Shown here: positions 42,838 through 51,166 of the stretch, one piece after another
Numbering within the stretch: position 1 is the stretch's first letter
Layout of the letters: every line of letters starts with the position of its first letter
Origin: Microbacterium sp. SORGH_AS_0888
GTDB taxonomy: Bacteria; Actinomycetota; Actinomycetes; Actinomycetales; Microbacteriaceae
Assembly: GCF_030818905.1 (NCBI RefSeq)
Contig: NZ_JAUTAZ010000001.1
Span: 1,240,001-1,304,000 of the forward strand
Reading direction: 5' to 3'
DNA: 64,000 nucleotides
The notes under the pieces: generated by a model
Told to the model about the DNA's origin: nothing
The model's database searches: none
Seen by the model: only the letters and a program-made list of their open reading frames with translations
Program-made: the position numbers and the translations under genes

Positions 42838-44301
42838 TCAGATCTGGTCGCGCGCTGATCGCGCGCCGACCACCGGGATCGCGGCCGTGACGGCCTCGAG
42901 GCCCGACAGCCGCGCGGGCGAGAGCTGCTTGGTGACCTCCTCCCGCGACATGAGCCCCGCCTCCACGACGAGGTCGGCGACGTTGTGCCCCGTCAGCAGC
43001 GCGGTCTTCGCGAGAGCCGCGGCCGCCGCGTAGCCGATGAAGGGCGTGAGCGCCGTGATGACGCCCACCGAGGAGCCGACCATCGCCCCCAGGCGGTCGC
43101 GGTTCGCGGTGATGCCCTCGACGCAGTTGACCCGCAGCGTCCACATGGCCTGCCGCATCCAGGTGATCGACTGGAAGATCGAGTGCGCGATGACGGGCTC
43201 GAAGGCGTTGAGCTGCAGCTGGCCGCCCTCGACCGCCATCGTCACGGTCAGATCGGCGCCGGCGACCGAGAAGGCGACCTGGTTGACGACCTCCGGGATC
43301 ACGGGATTGACCTTCCCGGGCATGATGCTCGACCCCGCCTGGCGGGCCGGCAGGTTGATCTCGCCCAGGCCCGCCTGCGGGCCGGAGGAGAGCAGACGCA
43401 GATCGTTGCAGATCTTCGACAGCTTGATCGCGTTGCGCTTGAGGGATGCCGAGAACGACATGAACGAGCCCGTGTCGCTCGTGGACTCGACGAGGTCGGC
43501 GGCCGTCTCGAGGTCGAGCCCCGAGATCGCCCGGAGGTGCCCGGCGACGGATGCGGCGTAGTCGGGGTGGGTCGTGATCCCGGTTCCGATCGCGGTCGCC
43601 CCCAGGTTGATCTCGTGGAGCAGCTGTGCGTTCTCCCGCAGCCGCTGCTCGTCGGCGCCGAGCGTCGTGGCGAACCCGTGGAACTCCTGCCCCAGTGTCA
43701 TCGGCACGGCGTCCTGGAGCTGGGTGCGCCCGACCTTGAGCACATCGTGGAACTCGACCGCCTTGGCGCTGAATGCCTGCCGCAGCTGAGCGAGCTCGCT
43801 CAGCAGGCTCCCGAGCGCCAGCGAGAGCCCGACCTTGATGGAGGTCGGATAGACGTCGTTGGTCGACTGGCTGCGGTTCGTGTGGTCGATCGGCGAGAGG
43901 AAGGCGTAGTCGCCCTTGGGACGCCCGGCCAGCTCCAGCGCGACGTTGGTGATGACCTCGTTCGCGTTCATGTTGGTCGAGGTGCCCGCCCCGCCCTGGA
44001 TGACGCCCACGACGAACTGGTCGTGGAAGCGGCCGTCGATGACCTCCTGCGCGGCGCGATCGATGAGCTCGGCCTTGTCGGCGGGGATCACCCCGATGTC
44101 GCGGTTGGCACGGGCCGCCGCCTGCTTCACCATGGCGAGCGCCGTGATGAGCTCGGGATAGACGGAGATCGGCCGTTTCGCGATCGGGAAGTTCTCGAGC
44201 GCTCGTGCCGTGTGGATGCCCCAGTAGGCTCCGGCGGGGATCTCGAGCGATCCCAGCGAGTCGGTCTCAGTACGGGTGCGCGTCGTTGCGTGGGTGTCCA
44301 T
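42838..44301 (-). CDS. aspA: Aspartate ammonia-lyase (fumarase/aspartase superfamily)
   Basis: 487 residues. Converts aspartate to fumarate and ammonia. The superfamily signature GSSIMPGKVNPVIPEVVNQV contains the catalytic serine loop; TSTNMNANEVITN and VYPTSIKVG are typical of aspartase rather than class II fumarase, as is GRTQLQDAVPMTLGQEF. Start ATG 44301 gives LGSLEIPAGAYWGIHTARALENFPI. No co-transcribed neighbour is evident. Fumarate made here could link with the dicarboxylate carrier elsewhere in the window, but that is only metabolic proximity. Confidence 0.92.
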   Translation of the reverse strand: MDTHATTRTRTETDSLGSLEIPAGAYWGIHTARALENFPIAKRPISVYPELITALAMVKQAAARANRDIGVIPADKAELIDRAAQEVIDGRFHDQFVVGVIQGGAGTSTNMNANEVITNVALELAGRPKGDYAFLSPIDHTNRSQSTNDVYPTSIKVGLSLALGSLLSELAQLRQAFSAKAVEFHDVLKVGRTQLQDAVPMTLGQEFHGFATTLGADEQRLRENAQLLHEINLGATAIGTGITTHPDYAASVAGHLRAISGLDLETAADLVESTSDTGSFMSFSASLKRNAIKLSKICNDLRLLSSGPQAGLGEINLPARQAGSSIMPGKVNPVIPEVVNQVAFSVAGADLTVTMAVEGGQLQLNAFEPVIAHSIFQSITWMRQAMWTLRVNCVEGITANRDRLGAMVGSSVGVITALTPFIGYAAAAALAKTALLTGHNVADLVVEAGLMSREEVTKQLSPARLSGLEAVTAAIPVVGARSARDQI

Positions 44302-44456
44302 GCGTCATCCTTGTCGGTGCGAGGGATGCCTCGAGCCTACGTCGGGCCCCGCCCGCCGGCGGCTGGCCGCGCCGTACACCGCACGCCCAGCCACCGGCCG
44401 CGTCGGCGAGCGGCGTGCGGGCCGCCGGCGTGCGACGCGGCGTCAATGCGGCGGCG

Positions 44457-45368
44457 TCAGCGCGGTCGCTTGCGGGAGAACGCCTCGAGGCGCTCCTGCG
44501 GGGAGAGCGCCGACATCCGCTCGACCCACGCCGCGCTGAAGAAGTCGGCGGTCTCCGCCCCGGTCACCGGCACGACGGCGTGCGTGATGGTGTCGTCGTA
44601 CACGTGGACCAGGTGGAACGACTGTCCGGCATCCATCCCGTTGACCTCCTCGGGTGGGAGGGCGAGGTCCATCGTGTAGCAGGTGGCCGCCGCGACGTTC
44701 ACGGGGACGCCGGCGAACAGACCGCTGGTCGAGTAGTGCAGGTGGCCCGCGAGGATGCCCCGCACGTCGCTGCCGGCGATCGCGGCCGCGAGCCGTGGCT
44801 GATCGCGCAGCTCGAGGATGTCGAACAGCGGCACGTGGCTCGGCACCGGCGGGTGGTGCATCGCGAGCAGCGTTCCGAGCTCGACCGGTGTGCGCAGGAC
44901 ATCCACGAGCCAGCGCAGCTGCGCGTCGTCGAGCTCGCCGTGATGCCAGCCGGGGACCGTCGTGTCGAGGGCGATGAGGCGCAGCCCGCCGAGGTCCCAG
45001 ACCCCGGTCACCGGCTCCTGCGTCGGCTCGCCGTCCAGGAGTCCTGCACGCAGCGCGGGCCGCTCGTCGTGGTTGCCGGCGACCCAGACCACAGGTGCGC
45101 CCAGCCGCTCGGCGACCGGCTCGACCGCGGCGCGCAATGCGGCGTAGGCGGCGGGCTCGCCGAGATCGGTGAGATCACCGGTGAACACGATCGCGTCGGG
45201 GCGCAGCCGCATCCGCTCCACCCGCTCGAGCGTGCGACGGAGGTTCTCGGCGGTGTCGTATCGACCGCCGAGAAGCGGGTTGCCGGCGAGCAGGTGGGTG
45301 TCACTCAGGTGCAGCAGCACCCGCCGGGGCGCTGGGTACTGGCCGAACCGCGCGGACGTGACGCTCAT
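44457..45368 (-). CDS. Metallophosphoesterase, CpdA-like
   Basis: 303 residues. Calcineurin-like fold with the five metal motifs: LHLSDTHLLAG, VFTGDLTDLG, WVAGNHDERP, LAMHHPPVP and ILAGHLHYS. The set and spacing match class III cyclic nucleotide phosphodiesterases such as CpdA, which hydrolyse 3',5'-cAMP; activity on other phosphodiesters is possible. ATG 45368 has TAGGCT 6 nt upstream. The upstream gap is filled with tandem and palindromic repeats. Confidence 0.88.
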   Translation of the reverse strand: MSVTSARFGQYPAPRRVLLHLSDTHLLAGNPLLGGRYDTAENLRRTLERVERMRLRPDAIVFTGDLTDLGEPAAYAALRAAVEPVAERLGAPVVWVAGNHDERPALRAGLLDGEPTQEPVTGVWDLGGLRLIALDTTVPGWHHGELDDAQLRWLVDVLRTPVELGTLLAMHHPPVPSHVPLFDILELRDQPRLAAAIAGSDVRGILAGHLHYSTSGLFAGVPVNVAAATCYTMDLALPPEEVNGMDAGQSFHLVHVYDDTITHAVVPVTGAETADFFSAAWVERMSALSPQERLEAFSRKRPR

Positions 45369-45374
45369 GCCGCC

Positions 45375-45380
45375 AGCCTA
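45375..45380 (-). promoter_or_regulatory. Leaderless -10 hexamer for the phosphoesterase
   Basis: TAGGCT on the minus strand, 6 nt before the ATG. Confidence 0.45.
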
Positions 45381-45429
45381 GGCGCCCCCTCCCCCACCCC
45401 TGTCCTCTCTCCCCTCATGTCCTCCTCCC

Positions 45430-45505
45430 CCCACCCATGTCCCAGCTCTCCCACCCATGTCCCAGCTCTCCCGCCCATGTCCCAGCTCTCCCACCCATGT
45501 CCCAC
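45430..45505. repeat. 20-bp tandem repeat, nearly four copies
   Basis: CCCACCCATGTCCCAGCTCT is repeated head to tail from 45430, with one A to G change in the third copy. Each unit contains CATGTCCCAG, the half-site of the palindrome family. Part of the 456-bp gene-free stretch 45369-45824. Confidence 0.85.
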
Positions 45506-45656
45506 TTCCGACCGCCTGACGCGCCGGCAACCCGACCCATGTCCCACTTCAGACCGCTCGGCGCGCGGGCAACCCGACCCATGTCCCACTTCAGACCGCT
45601 CGGCGCGCGGGTGAGCGGTCTGAACTGGGACATGCACCGGTCGGAAGTGGGACATG
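45493..45656. repeat. 42-bp repeats ending in a large palindrome (family locus A)
   Basis: Units at 45493-45534, 45535-45576 and 45577-45611 carry CATGTCCCACTTCMGACCG. The last unit forms a hairpin: 45580-45601 pairs with 45613-45634, 21 of 22 bases, 11-nt loop. Another inverted half-site CCGGTCGGAAGTGGGACATG lies at 45637-45656. Confidence 0.85.
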
Positions 45657-45703
45657 ATCGGGATGCCGCCGCCCGGGGCACGTGGCGGGGATGCCACCAG
45701 GCG

Positions 45704-45828
45704 GGGAAGGGGCCGGGGTCAGGGCCGGGCCGGGAAGGGGCCGGGGTCAGGGCCGGGAAGGGACCGGGGTCAGGCCCGGGAAGGGACCGGGGTCAGGCCC
45801 GGGAAGGGCGGAGAAGGGCCGGGGTCAG
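45704..45828. repeat. 23-bp GC-rich tandem repeat, about 4.5 copies
   Basis: GGGAAGGGRCCGGGGTCAGG units at 45704, 45732, 45755 and 45778, then a partial unit whose GGTCAG contains the stop codon of the next minus-strand gene. Copies 3 and 4 are identical. Confidence 0.85.
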
Positions 45829-46160
45829 CGACCGAGGACGATGAGCGCGAGCCCGCCGAGCACGGCGAGCCCGCAGAGCGCGAACGACGCGTACGCGGCC
45901 ACGAGGGCGAGCCGGCGCTGAGCGGGCGTCAGGGGGCTCTTCTTCGCCGCCTTCGCCGCCGCCTTCACAGCCCGCGCCCGCGCCTTCTCCGACATGACCG
46001 TGATGGCGTCCGTGAACTCCGCCGGCGCGACGACCGGGGCGCGCCCGGCACGCACCAGCATCCGCAGGCCGAGCGCATAGGAGCCGACCACGACGACCGC
46101 ACCCGCCAACGCCGCGACGAACACGTGCACGAACGCGAGCCAGTCGATCTGGATGTTCAT
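45825..46160 (-). CDS. Small membrane protein downstream of pitA
   Basis: 111 residues, no named family recognised. Two hydrophobic helices (about 8-32 and 84-108) flank a basic Ala/Lys-rich loop (EKARARAVKAAAKAAKKSPLTPAQRR). The ATG overlaps the pitA TGA by four bases, so it is made together with the phosphate carrier and may assist it. The stop codon lies inside the last unit of a tandem repeat. Confidence 0.75.
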   Translation of the reverse strand: MNIQIDWLAFVHVFVAALAGAVVVVGSYALGLRMLVRAGRAPVVAPAEFTDAITVMSEKARARAVKAAAKAAKKSPLTPAQRRLALVAAYASFALCGLAVLGGLALIVLGR

Positions 46161-47440
46161 CGCCGCTCCTGGTCGTTCTTGCGGGATGCCGCGGCATCCC
46201 TGTCGTGCTCACGTCGATCGGCCTTGCGCGCAGCCCGCGCCTGGGCACGGAGGGCCTGCCGCTGACGACGCGTGGGCGGCGGGTCGCTCGTGAGGTCCAC
46301 GGCACGCGCCGACTCGGCGACCTCGCTCATGGCGTTCGCCGCCGTGACCTCGTTGCGGCGCGAGCGCACGAAGATGGCCAGCACGACCGCGATCGCGAGC
46401 ACGGCGTCGATCACGGTGCCCCAGATGCCCAGCCAGGCCACCAGCAGCGCCGCGACCGCGCCCACCGCGCCGGCGGCCGGAAGGGTCAGGAGCCAGCCCA
46501 CCGCGATGCGCCCCACCGTGCGCCAGTGCACCTTCGAGCCGCGGCGGCCCAGGCCCGAGCCGATGACCGACCCCGAGGCCACCTGGGTCGTCGACAGCGC
46601 GAAGCCGAGGGCCGAGGACGCGAGGATGGTCGCCGCGGTCGACGTCTCCGCCGAGAACCCCTGGGCGGGCTTGACCTCGGTGAGGCCCTTGCCGATCGTG
46701 CGGATGATCCGCCAGCCGCCCATGTAGGTGCCGAGGGCGATCGTGAACGCGCAGGCGAAGATCACCCACAGCTGCGGATCGGCGTGCGCGGGATCCTGCC
46801 ATCCCGCCATGATGAGCGCGAGGGTGATGACGCCCATGGTCTTCTGCGCGTCATTGGTGCCGTGTGCGAGCGCGACGAGCGAGGAGGAGAAGATCTGGCC
46901 CCAGCGGAAGCCGTCGCGCCCGTCGGGCTTGCCGTCGTAGCGGCGCGTGACTGCGTAGGCGACCTTGGTCGTGACGAACGCGATGACGCCGGCCGTGAAC
47001 GGCGCGATCACCGCCGGCAGCACGACCTTGCTCAGCACGACGCCGAAGTCGATCGCCAGAACGCCCACGCCCACGATCGTCGCGCCGATGAGGCCGCCGA
47101 ACAGGGCGTGCGACGAGCTGGAGGGCAGTCCCAGGAGCCAGGTCAGCATGTTCCACGTGATCGCGCCGATGAGCCCGGCGAAGATCAGGGGCAGGAACGC
47201 GGCCGGGGTGATCTGGTCCTCACGGATGATCCCGTGCGAGATCGTCTTCGACACCTCCGTCGACAGGAAGGCGCCCACCAGGTTCAACGCGGCCGCCAGC
47301 ATCACCGCGACCTTGGGCTTGAGCGCGCCGGTCGCGATGGGCGTCGCCATCGCATTGGCGGTGTCGTGGAAGCCGTTGGTGAAGTCGAAGAAGAGGGCGA
47401 GGCCGATGACCAGGACGACGATCAGGGCTGCGGTGTCCAC
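46157..47440 (-). CDS. pitA: Low-affinity inorganic phosphate transporter, PiT family
   Basis: 427 residues, about ten membrane helices. The duplicated PiT signatures are present: FTNGFHDTANAMATPI near the N-terminus and VALAHGTNDAQKTMGVI in the second half, with LPSSSSHALFGGLIG between. It imports metal-phosphate with protons. The long basic tail (RRQRQALRAQARAARKADRREHD) is cytoplasmic. GTG start at 47440 with a weak ribosome binding site. Many PiT genes pair with a PhoU-like DUF47 gene; here the partner is instead a small membrane protein. Confidence 0.93.
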   Translation of the reverse strand: MDTAALIVVLVIGLALFFDFTNGFHDTANAMATPIATGALKPKVAVMLAAALNLVGAFLSTEVSKTISHGIIREDQITPAAFLPLIFAGLIGAITWNMLTWLLGLPSSSSHALFGGLIGATIVGVGVLAIDFGVVLSKVVLPAVIAPFTAGVIAFVTTKVAYAVTRRYDGKPDGRDGFRWGQIFSSSLVALAHGTNDAQKTMGVITLALIMAGWQDPAHADPQLWVIFACAFTIALGTYMGGWRIIRTIGKGLTEVKPAQGFSAETSTAATILASSALGFALSTTQVASGSVIGSGLGRRGSKVHWRTVGRIAVGWLLTLPAAGAVGAVAALLVAWLGIWGTVIDAVLAIAVVLAIFVRSRRNEVTAANAMSEVAESARAVDLTSDPPPTRRQRQALRAQARAARKADRREHDRDAAASRKNDQERR

Positions 47441-47601
47441 CGTTCGCTTTCGGATCAGAAGGGCAAGAAGGATGCCGACGGGATCGGCGGTGCGAACGAA
47501 CAGTTCACCGTGATTTCAGCATCCGGTAACCGGGCCGGGGAAATCCTCGCACCGGTGTCCGCGAGGGTCAACTCGGCGCGGCCACGACCGGCGCGCTCCA
47601 T

Positions 47602-47607
47602 TAGCGT
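47602..47607 (+). promoter_or_regulatory. Leaderless -10 hexamer for ptrB
   Basis: TAGCGT, 6 nt before the GTG at 47614; GGGAGG directly before the GTG is too close to act as a normal ribosome binding site. Confidence 0.4.
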
Positions 47608-47613
47608 GGGAGG

Positions 47614-49776
47614 GTGACCGGCAGCATCCCCGTCCCCCCTCCCGCCGCCCGTGAGCCCCGCGTGCGCTCGCACCACGGCGACGACTTCACCGACCCGTAC
47701 GAATGGCTCCGCGCGAAGGACGATCCGCGCGTGCGCGAGCACCTCGAGACGGAGAACGCCTACACCGAGGCGCGCACGGCGCACCTCGCAGGCCTGCGCG
47801 AGCGCATCTTCGACGAGATCAAGGGACGCACGCTCGAGACGGACCTGTCCGTCCCCACGCGTCGCGGTGACTGGTGGTACTACGGCCGCACCGTCGAGGG
47901 GCGGCAGTACGGCATCCAGTGCCGCGCTCCCCTCGCCTCCCCCGACGACTGGACGCCGCCGCAGCTGTCGCCCGACGCCCCCGTGCCCGGCGAGCAGGTG
48001 CTGCTCGACGGCAACGAGGAGGCGGACGGCGAGGAGTTCTTCTCGCTCGGATCCTTCGAGGTCTCCACCTCCGGCGACCTCCTGCTGTACGGCGTCGACC
48101 TCGACGGCGACGAGCGGTACACCCTGCGGCTGCGGGACCTCCGCACGGGCGAGAGCCTGCCCGACGTCATCGAGGGCACCTTCGCGGGCGCCACGCTCTC
48201 CCCCGACGGGCGATTCGTCGTCTACACGACCGTGGATGACGCCTGGCGACCGGACACCGTGTGGCTGCATGAGATCGGCACGCCGGTCGACCAGGACACG
48301 AAGCTGTTCCACGAACCCGACGAGCGGTACTGGGTCGGCGCCGGGTTCACCCGCAGCGACCGGTACCTCGTGATCGGGCTCGGCTCGTCGATCACGAGCG
48401 AGGAGTGGCTGCTGGATGCCGACGACCTGCGTGGCGAGCCCCGCGTCGTCTGGCCGCGGCAGGAGGGGGTCGAATACGACTCCTCGCATGCCGTGATCGA
48501 CGGTCGGGACGTGCTGTTCGTCCTGCACAACGACGGCGCGCTCGACTTCGAGCTCGTGCGGGTGTCCGCCGAGGACCCGGAGGGAGACCGGGAGGTCGTG
48601 CTCCCGCACGAGCCCGGACGTCGGCTGCTCGGGGTCTCGACCTTCCGCGACTGGGCCGTGGTGGGATACCGCCGCGAAGGACTCGCCCGGCTGGGCATGC
48701 TCGACTACGCCGACGGCGCGGTCTCCGAGATCGCCTTCGACGAGCCGCTGTACTCGGTGGGCACAGCGGGCAACCCCGAATGGGCGCCCCCGCTCCTGCG
48801 TCTCGGCTACGGCTCGTTCACGACGCCGTCGACCGTGTACGACTACGACGTCGCCTCCGGCGAGCTGCTGCTGCGCAAGCGCCAGCCGGTGCTCGGCGGC
48901 TACGACCCCGCCGACTACGGTCAGGCGCGCGCGTGGGCCACCGCGCAGGACGGCACCCAGGTGCCGATCTCGCTCGTGTGGAAGCGCTCGTTCGGCGACC
49001 CCGCGGCATCCCCCCGCCCCGTCCACCTCTACGGCTACGGCTCCTATGAGCACTCGATCGAGCCGGGCTTCTCGGTCGCCCGCCTCTCGGCGCTCGATCG
49101 CGGCGTGATCTTCGCCGTCGCCCACGTGCGCGGCGGCGGCGAGATGGGGCGGCAGTGGTACGAGGACGGCAAGACGCTGACCAAGCGCAACACGTTCACG
49201 GACTTCGTCGACTGCGCGCTGCACCTGATCGACAACGGCTTCACGACCGCCTCGCAGCTCGTCGCCGAAGGCGGGTCCGCCGGAGGGCTCCTGATGGGCG
49301 CGGTCGCCAACCTCGCGCCCGAGCTGTTCGCCGGCATCCTCGCCGACGTGCCGTTCGTGGACGCCCTGACGACGATCCTCGACCCCTCGCTGCCCCTGAC
49401 CGTCATCGAGTGGGACGAGTGGGGCGACCCGCTCCACGACCCCGAGGTGTACGCGTACATGAGGTCGTACTCGCCGTACGAGAACGTCCGCGAAGGGGTG
49501 CGCTACCCCCGGATCCTCGCGGTCACCTCGTTCAACGACACCCGCGTGCTCTACGTCGAGCCCGCGAAGTGGGTCGCGCGGCTGCGTGAGGTGGGCGCGG
49601 ACGCCCTGCTGAAGTGCGAGATGGTCGCCGGTCACGGCGGCGTCAGCGGACGCTACGACTCGTGGCGCGAGCGCGCCTTCGAGCTGGCGTGGCTGTTCGA
49701 CGTGCTGGGCGTCGCGGAGGTCGCCCCGGCGGGTGCCGAGGCCGCCTCGGCGGGTGGCCAGGGCGCCTCGGCCTGA
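47614..49776 (+). CDS. ptrB: Oligopeptidase B-like S9 family peptidase
   Basis: 720 residues. N-terminal prolyl-oligopeptidase propeller (from DDFTDPYEWLRAKDDPRVREHLETEN) and C-terminal hydrolase. The catalytic serine lies in AEGGSAGGLLMG, the acid in SFNDTRVLYVEP and the histidine in AGHGGVSGRYDSW. Preceding motifs YGYGSYEHSIEPGFSVARLSALDRGVIFAVAHVRGGGEMGRQWYEDG are typical of oligopeptidase B, a cytoplasmic enzyme cutting short peptides after basic residues. The last 15 residues are an Ala/Gly tail encoded by repetitive DNA, and the stop lies in a direct repeat (49764-49783 and 49787-49806). Confidence 0.9.
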   Translation: MTGSIPVPPPAAREPRVRSHHGDDFTDPYEWLRAKDDPRVREHLETENAYTEARTAHLAGLRERIFDEIKGRTLETDLSVPTRRGDWWYYGRTVEGRQYGIQCRAPLASPDDWTPPQLSPDAPVPGEQVLLDGNEEADGEEFFSLGSFEVSTSGDLLLYGVDLDGDERYTLRLRDLRTGESLPDVIEGTFAGATLSPDGRFVVYTTVDDAWRPDTVWLHEIGTPVDQDTKLFHEPDERYWVGAGFTRSDRYLVIGLGSSITSEEWLLDADDLRGEPRVVWPRQEGVEYDSSHAVIDGRDVLFVLHNDGALDFELVRVSAEDPEGDREVVLPHEPGRRLLGVSTFRDWAVVGYRREGLARLGMLDYADGAVSEIAFDEPLYSVGTAGNPEWAPPLLRLGYGSFTTPSTVYDYDVASGELLLRKRQPVLGGYDPADYGQARAWATAQDGTQVPISLVWKRSFGDPAASPRPVHLYGYGSYEHSIEPGFSVARLSALDRGVIFAVAHVRGGGEMGRQWYEDGKTLTKRNTFTDFVDCALHLIDNGFTTASQLVAEGGSAGGLLMGAVANLAPELFAGILADVPFVDALTTILDPSLPLTVIEWDEWGDPLHDPEVYAYMRSYSPYENVREGVRYPRILAVTSFNDTRVLYVEPAKWVARLREVGADALLKCEMVAGHGGVSGRYDSWRERAFELAWLFDVLGVAEVAPAGAEAASAGGQGASA

Positions 49777-49858
49777 GTCGCGAGACCGCCTCGGCCTGAG
49801 TCGCGACATCCCGCCTCTCCCTCTTCCGCCTCTCCCCCGCGCGCTGTCCCCCGTCGGC

Positions 49859-49934
49859 ATGTCCCACTTCCGACCGGGGCATGTCCCAGTTCGTGCCGCA
49901 CAGAGCGCCCGCAACCGGTCGAAACTGGGACATG
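49859..49934. repeat. Palindrome family locus B
   Basis: CATGTCCCACTTCCGACCGG (49859-49878) and CATGTCCCAGTTC (49880-49892) face the inverted ACCGGTCGAAACTGGGACATG ending at 49934. It lies between ptrB and the convergent DUF559 gene. Confidence 0.8.
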
Positions 49935-49989
49935 GGTACAGAGGGGCCGGCGCAGAGCGACGCCGGACTGGCGCAAAGACCAGCACGAG

Positions 49990-50039
49990 ACAGCGCGAGA
50001 CAGCGCGAGACAGCGCGAGACAGCGCGAGACAGCGCAGC
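49990..50039. repeat. 10-bp tandem repeat, five copies
   Basis: CAGCGCGAGA repeated without change four times, with partial copies at both ends, just downstream of the DUF559 gene's stop. Confidence 0.85.
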
Positions 50040-50052
50040 ACGGCGCGCGGCA

Positions 50053-50976
50053 TCAGAGGCGGCCGGGCCGCCAGCCCTGCGCGCGCAGCGCACGTGCGAC
50101 CTTCTCGACGGCGGCCGCGCCTGAGCCGCGGAGGTGGTGGTTGAGGATCCGGACGTGTTCCCACCCCGCCGCACGGATGCGGTCCCAGCGATCGGCATCG
50201 CGCGCGAACTGCGCCGGATCCTCCGCGTGGACCCGTCCGTCGTACTCGGGGCACACCCGGTAACGCGGATACGCGAGATCGAGCTCCGCGACGAAGCGCC
50301 CGTCGGGATCGTGGAGATTCCAGTTGATCTCCGGATGCGGCAGGCCCGCCCGCACGAGCAGCAGCCGCAACCGCGTCTCTCGCGGCGAGCGCGCGCCGAC
50401 GCGCATCTCGGCGAGCGCACGGCGGAGCAGGCCACGTGTCGTGTCGCCCATGGCCTGCACCTCGTCGCGCAGCTCCTCGACCGTCGCGAGCGGGCGCGGG
50501 CCAGAGACCAGGAACTCGCCGGCGGCGATCAGGTCATCCCGTCCCCACAGGGTTCCGCACTGCCGCCACGCCCGTACGGCGTGCTCGATCGGCAAGCCCG
50601 CGGCATCCCTCGCCGTCAACGGCTCGCGAAGCTGGAGGCGATGTCCGACGACGCCCGCGATGCGGGGCTCCCGCGCCGGTCGATGCGCCGACACGTGCAG
50701 AGCCGGGCGATACGGCCAGTCCGGCGTCGGAGCACCATAGAGCGAGAGCGCGGTCTCGTGGCTGAAGAACTGCCACGGACGCAGGCGCGGCGCATAACGC
50801 AGGCACTGGTCGCGGAGGTCCCCGGAGGCGGTGTCGGAGCCGCGACCGCGAACACCCCGGTAGGGCGCATGCAGGTCGCGACGCCCCAGACGCTGAGCGG
50901 GTACGCCCAGCGTTCGCGCCTGCGCGACGGCGAAGTAGTCGGGGAGCTCGCTCGGAAGCGGTGACGGATGCGGCAT
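50053..50976 (-). CDS. DUF559 endonuclease-like protein with AbiEi-like N-terminus
   Basis: 307 residues. The first 180 residues (YFAVAQARTLGVPAQRLGRRDL..., FSHETALSLYGAP) resemble the winged-helix start of AbiEi-type regulators. The C-terminal part looks like a Vsr/DUF559 nuclease fold: RETRLRLLLVRAGLPHPEINWNLHDPDGRFVAELDLAYPRYRVCPEYDGRVHAED, with Glu, Asp and Glu in PD-(D/E)xK order, then DRIRAAGWEHVRI. Such genes are common singletons in Microbacteriaceae; function unknown. Repeats flank it on both sides. Confidence 0.78.
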   Translation of the reverse strand: MPHPSPLPSELPDYFAVAQARTLGVPAQRLGRRDLHAPYRGVRGRGSDTASGDLRDQCLRYAPRLRPWQFFSHETALSLYGAPTPDWPYRPALHVSAHRPAREPRIAGVVGHRLQLREPLTARDAAGLPIEHAVRAWRQCGTLWGRDDLIAAGEFLVSGPRPLATVEELRDEVQAMGDTTRGLLRRALAEMRVGARSPRETRLRLLLVRAGLPHPEINWNLHDPDGRFVAELDLAYPRYRVCPEYDGRVHAEDPAQFARDADRWDRIRAAGWEHVRILNHHLRGSGAAAVEKVARALRAQGWRPGRL

Positions 50977-51078
50977 CCCGCCAGGATCTTCGACTCACCG
51001 CGCGCGACGACGACTCCGATCCGATCTGTGGAGGCGCCGCATCCATCACCGCCCTGTGGAGGAGCCCCGCCGCCGAGG

Positions 51079-51155
51079 CATGTCCCAGTTGTGACCGCTA
51101 GCGATGCCCCTCACCGGTCGAAAGTGGGACACCGAGCGGTCCGAAGTGGGACATG
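51079..51155. repeat. Palindrome family locus C
   Basis: CATGTCCCAGTTGTGACCGC (51079-51098), then the inverted CCGGTCGAAAGTGGGACAC (51114-51132) and GCGGTCCGAAGTGGGACATG (51136-51155), directly after the pfkA stop. Confidence 0.8.
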
Positions 51156-51166
51156 CAGAGGGGGGG

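Noticed and set aside
45430..45656. CRISPR-like array
   Set aside because: The repeats are head-to-tail units with no unique spacers of constant length, and no cas gene is nearby.
47441..47613. Pho box between pitA and ptrB
   Set aside because: One GTTCACC-like heptamer is present but not the direct repeats that define a PHO box.
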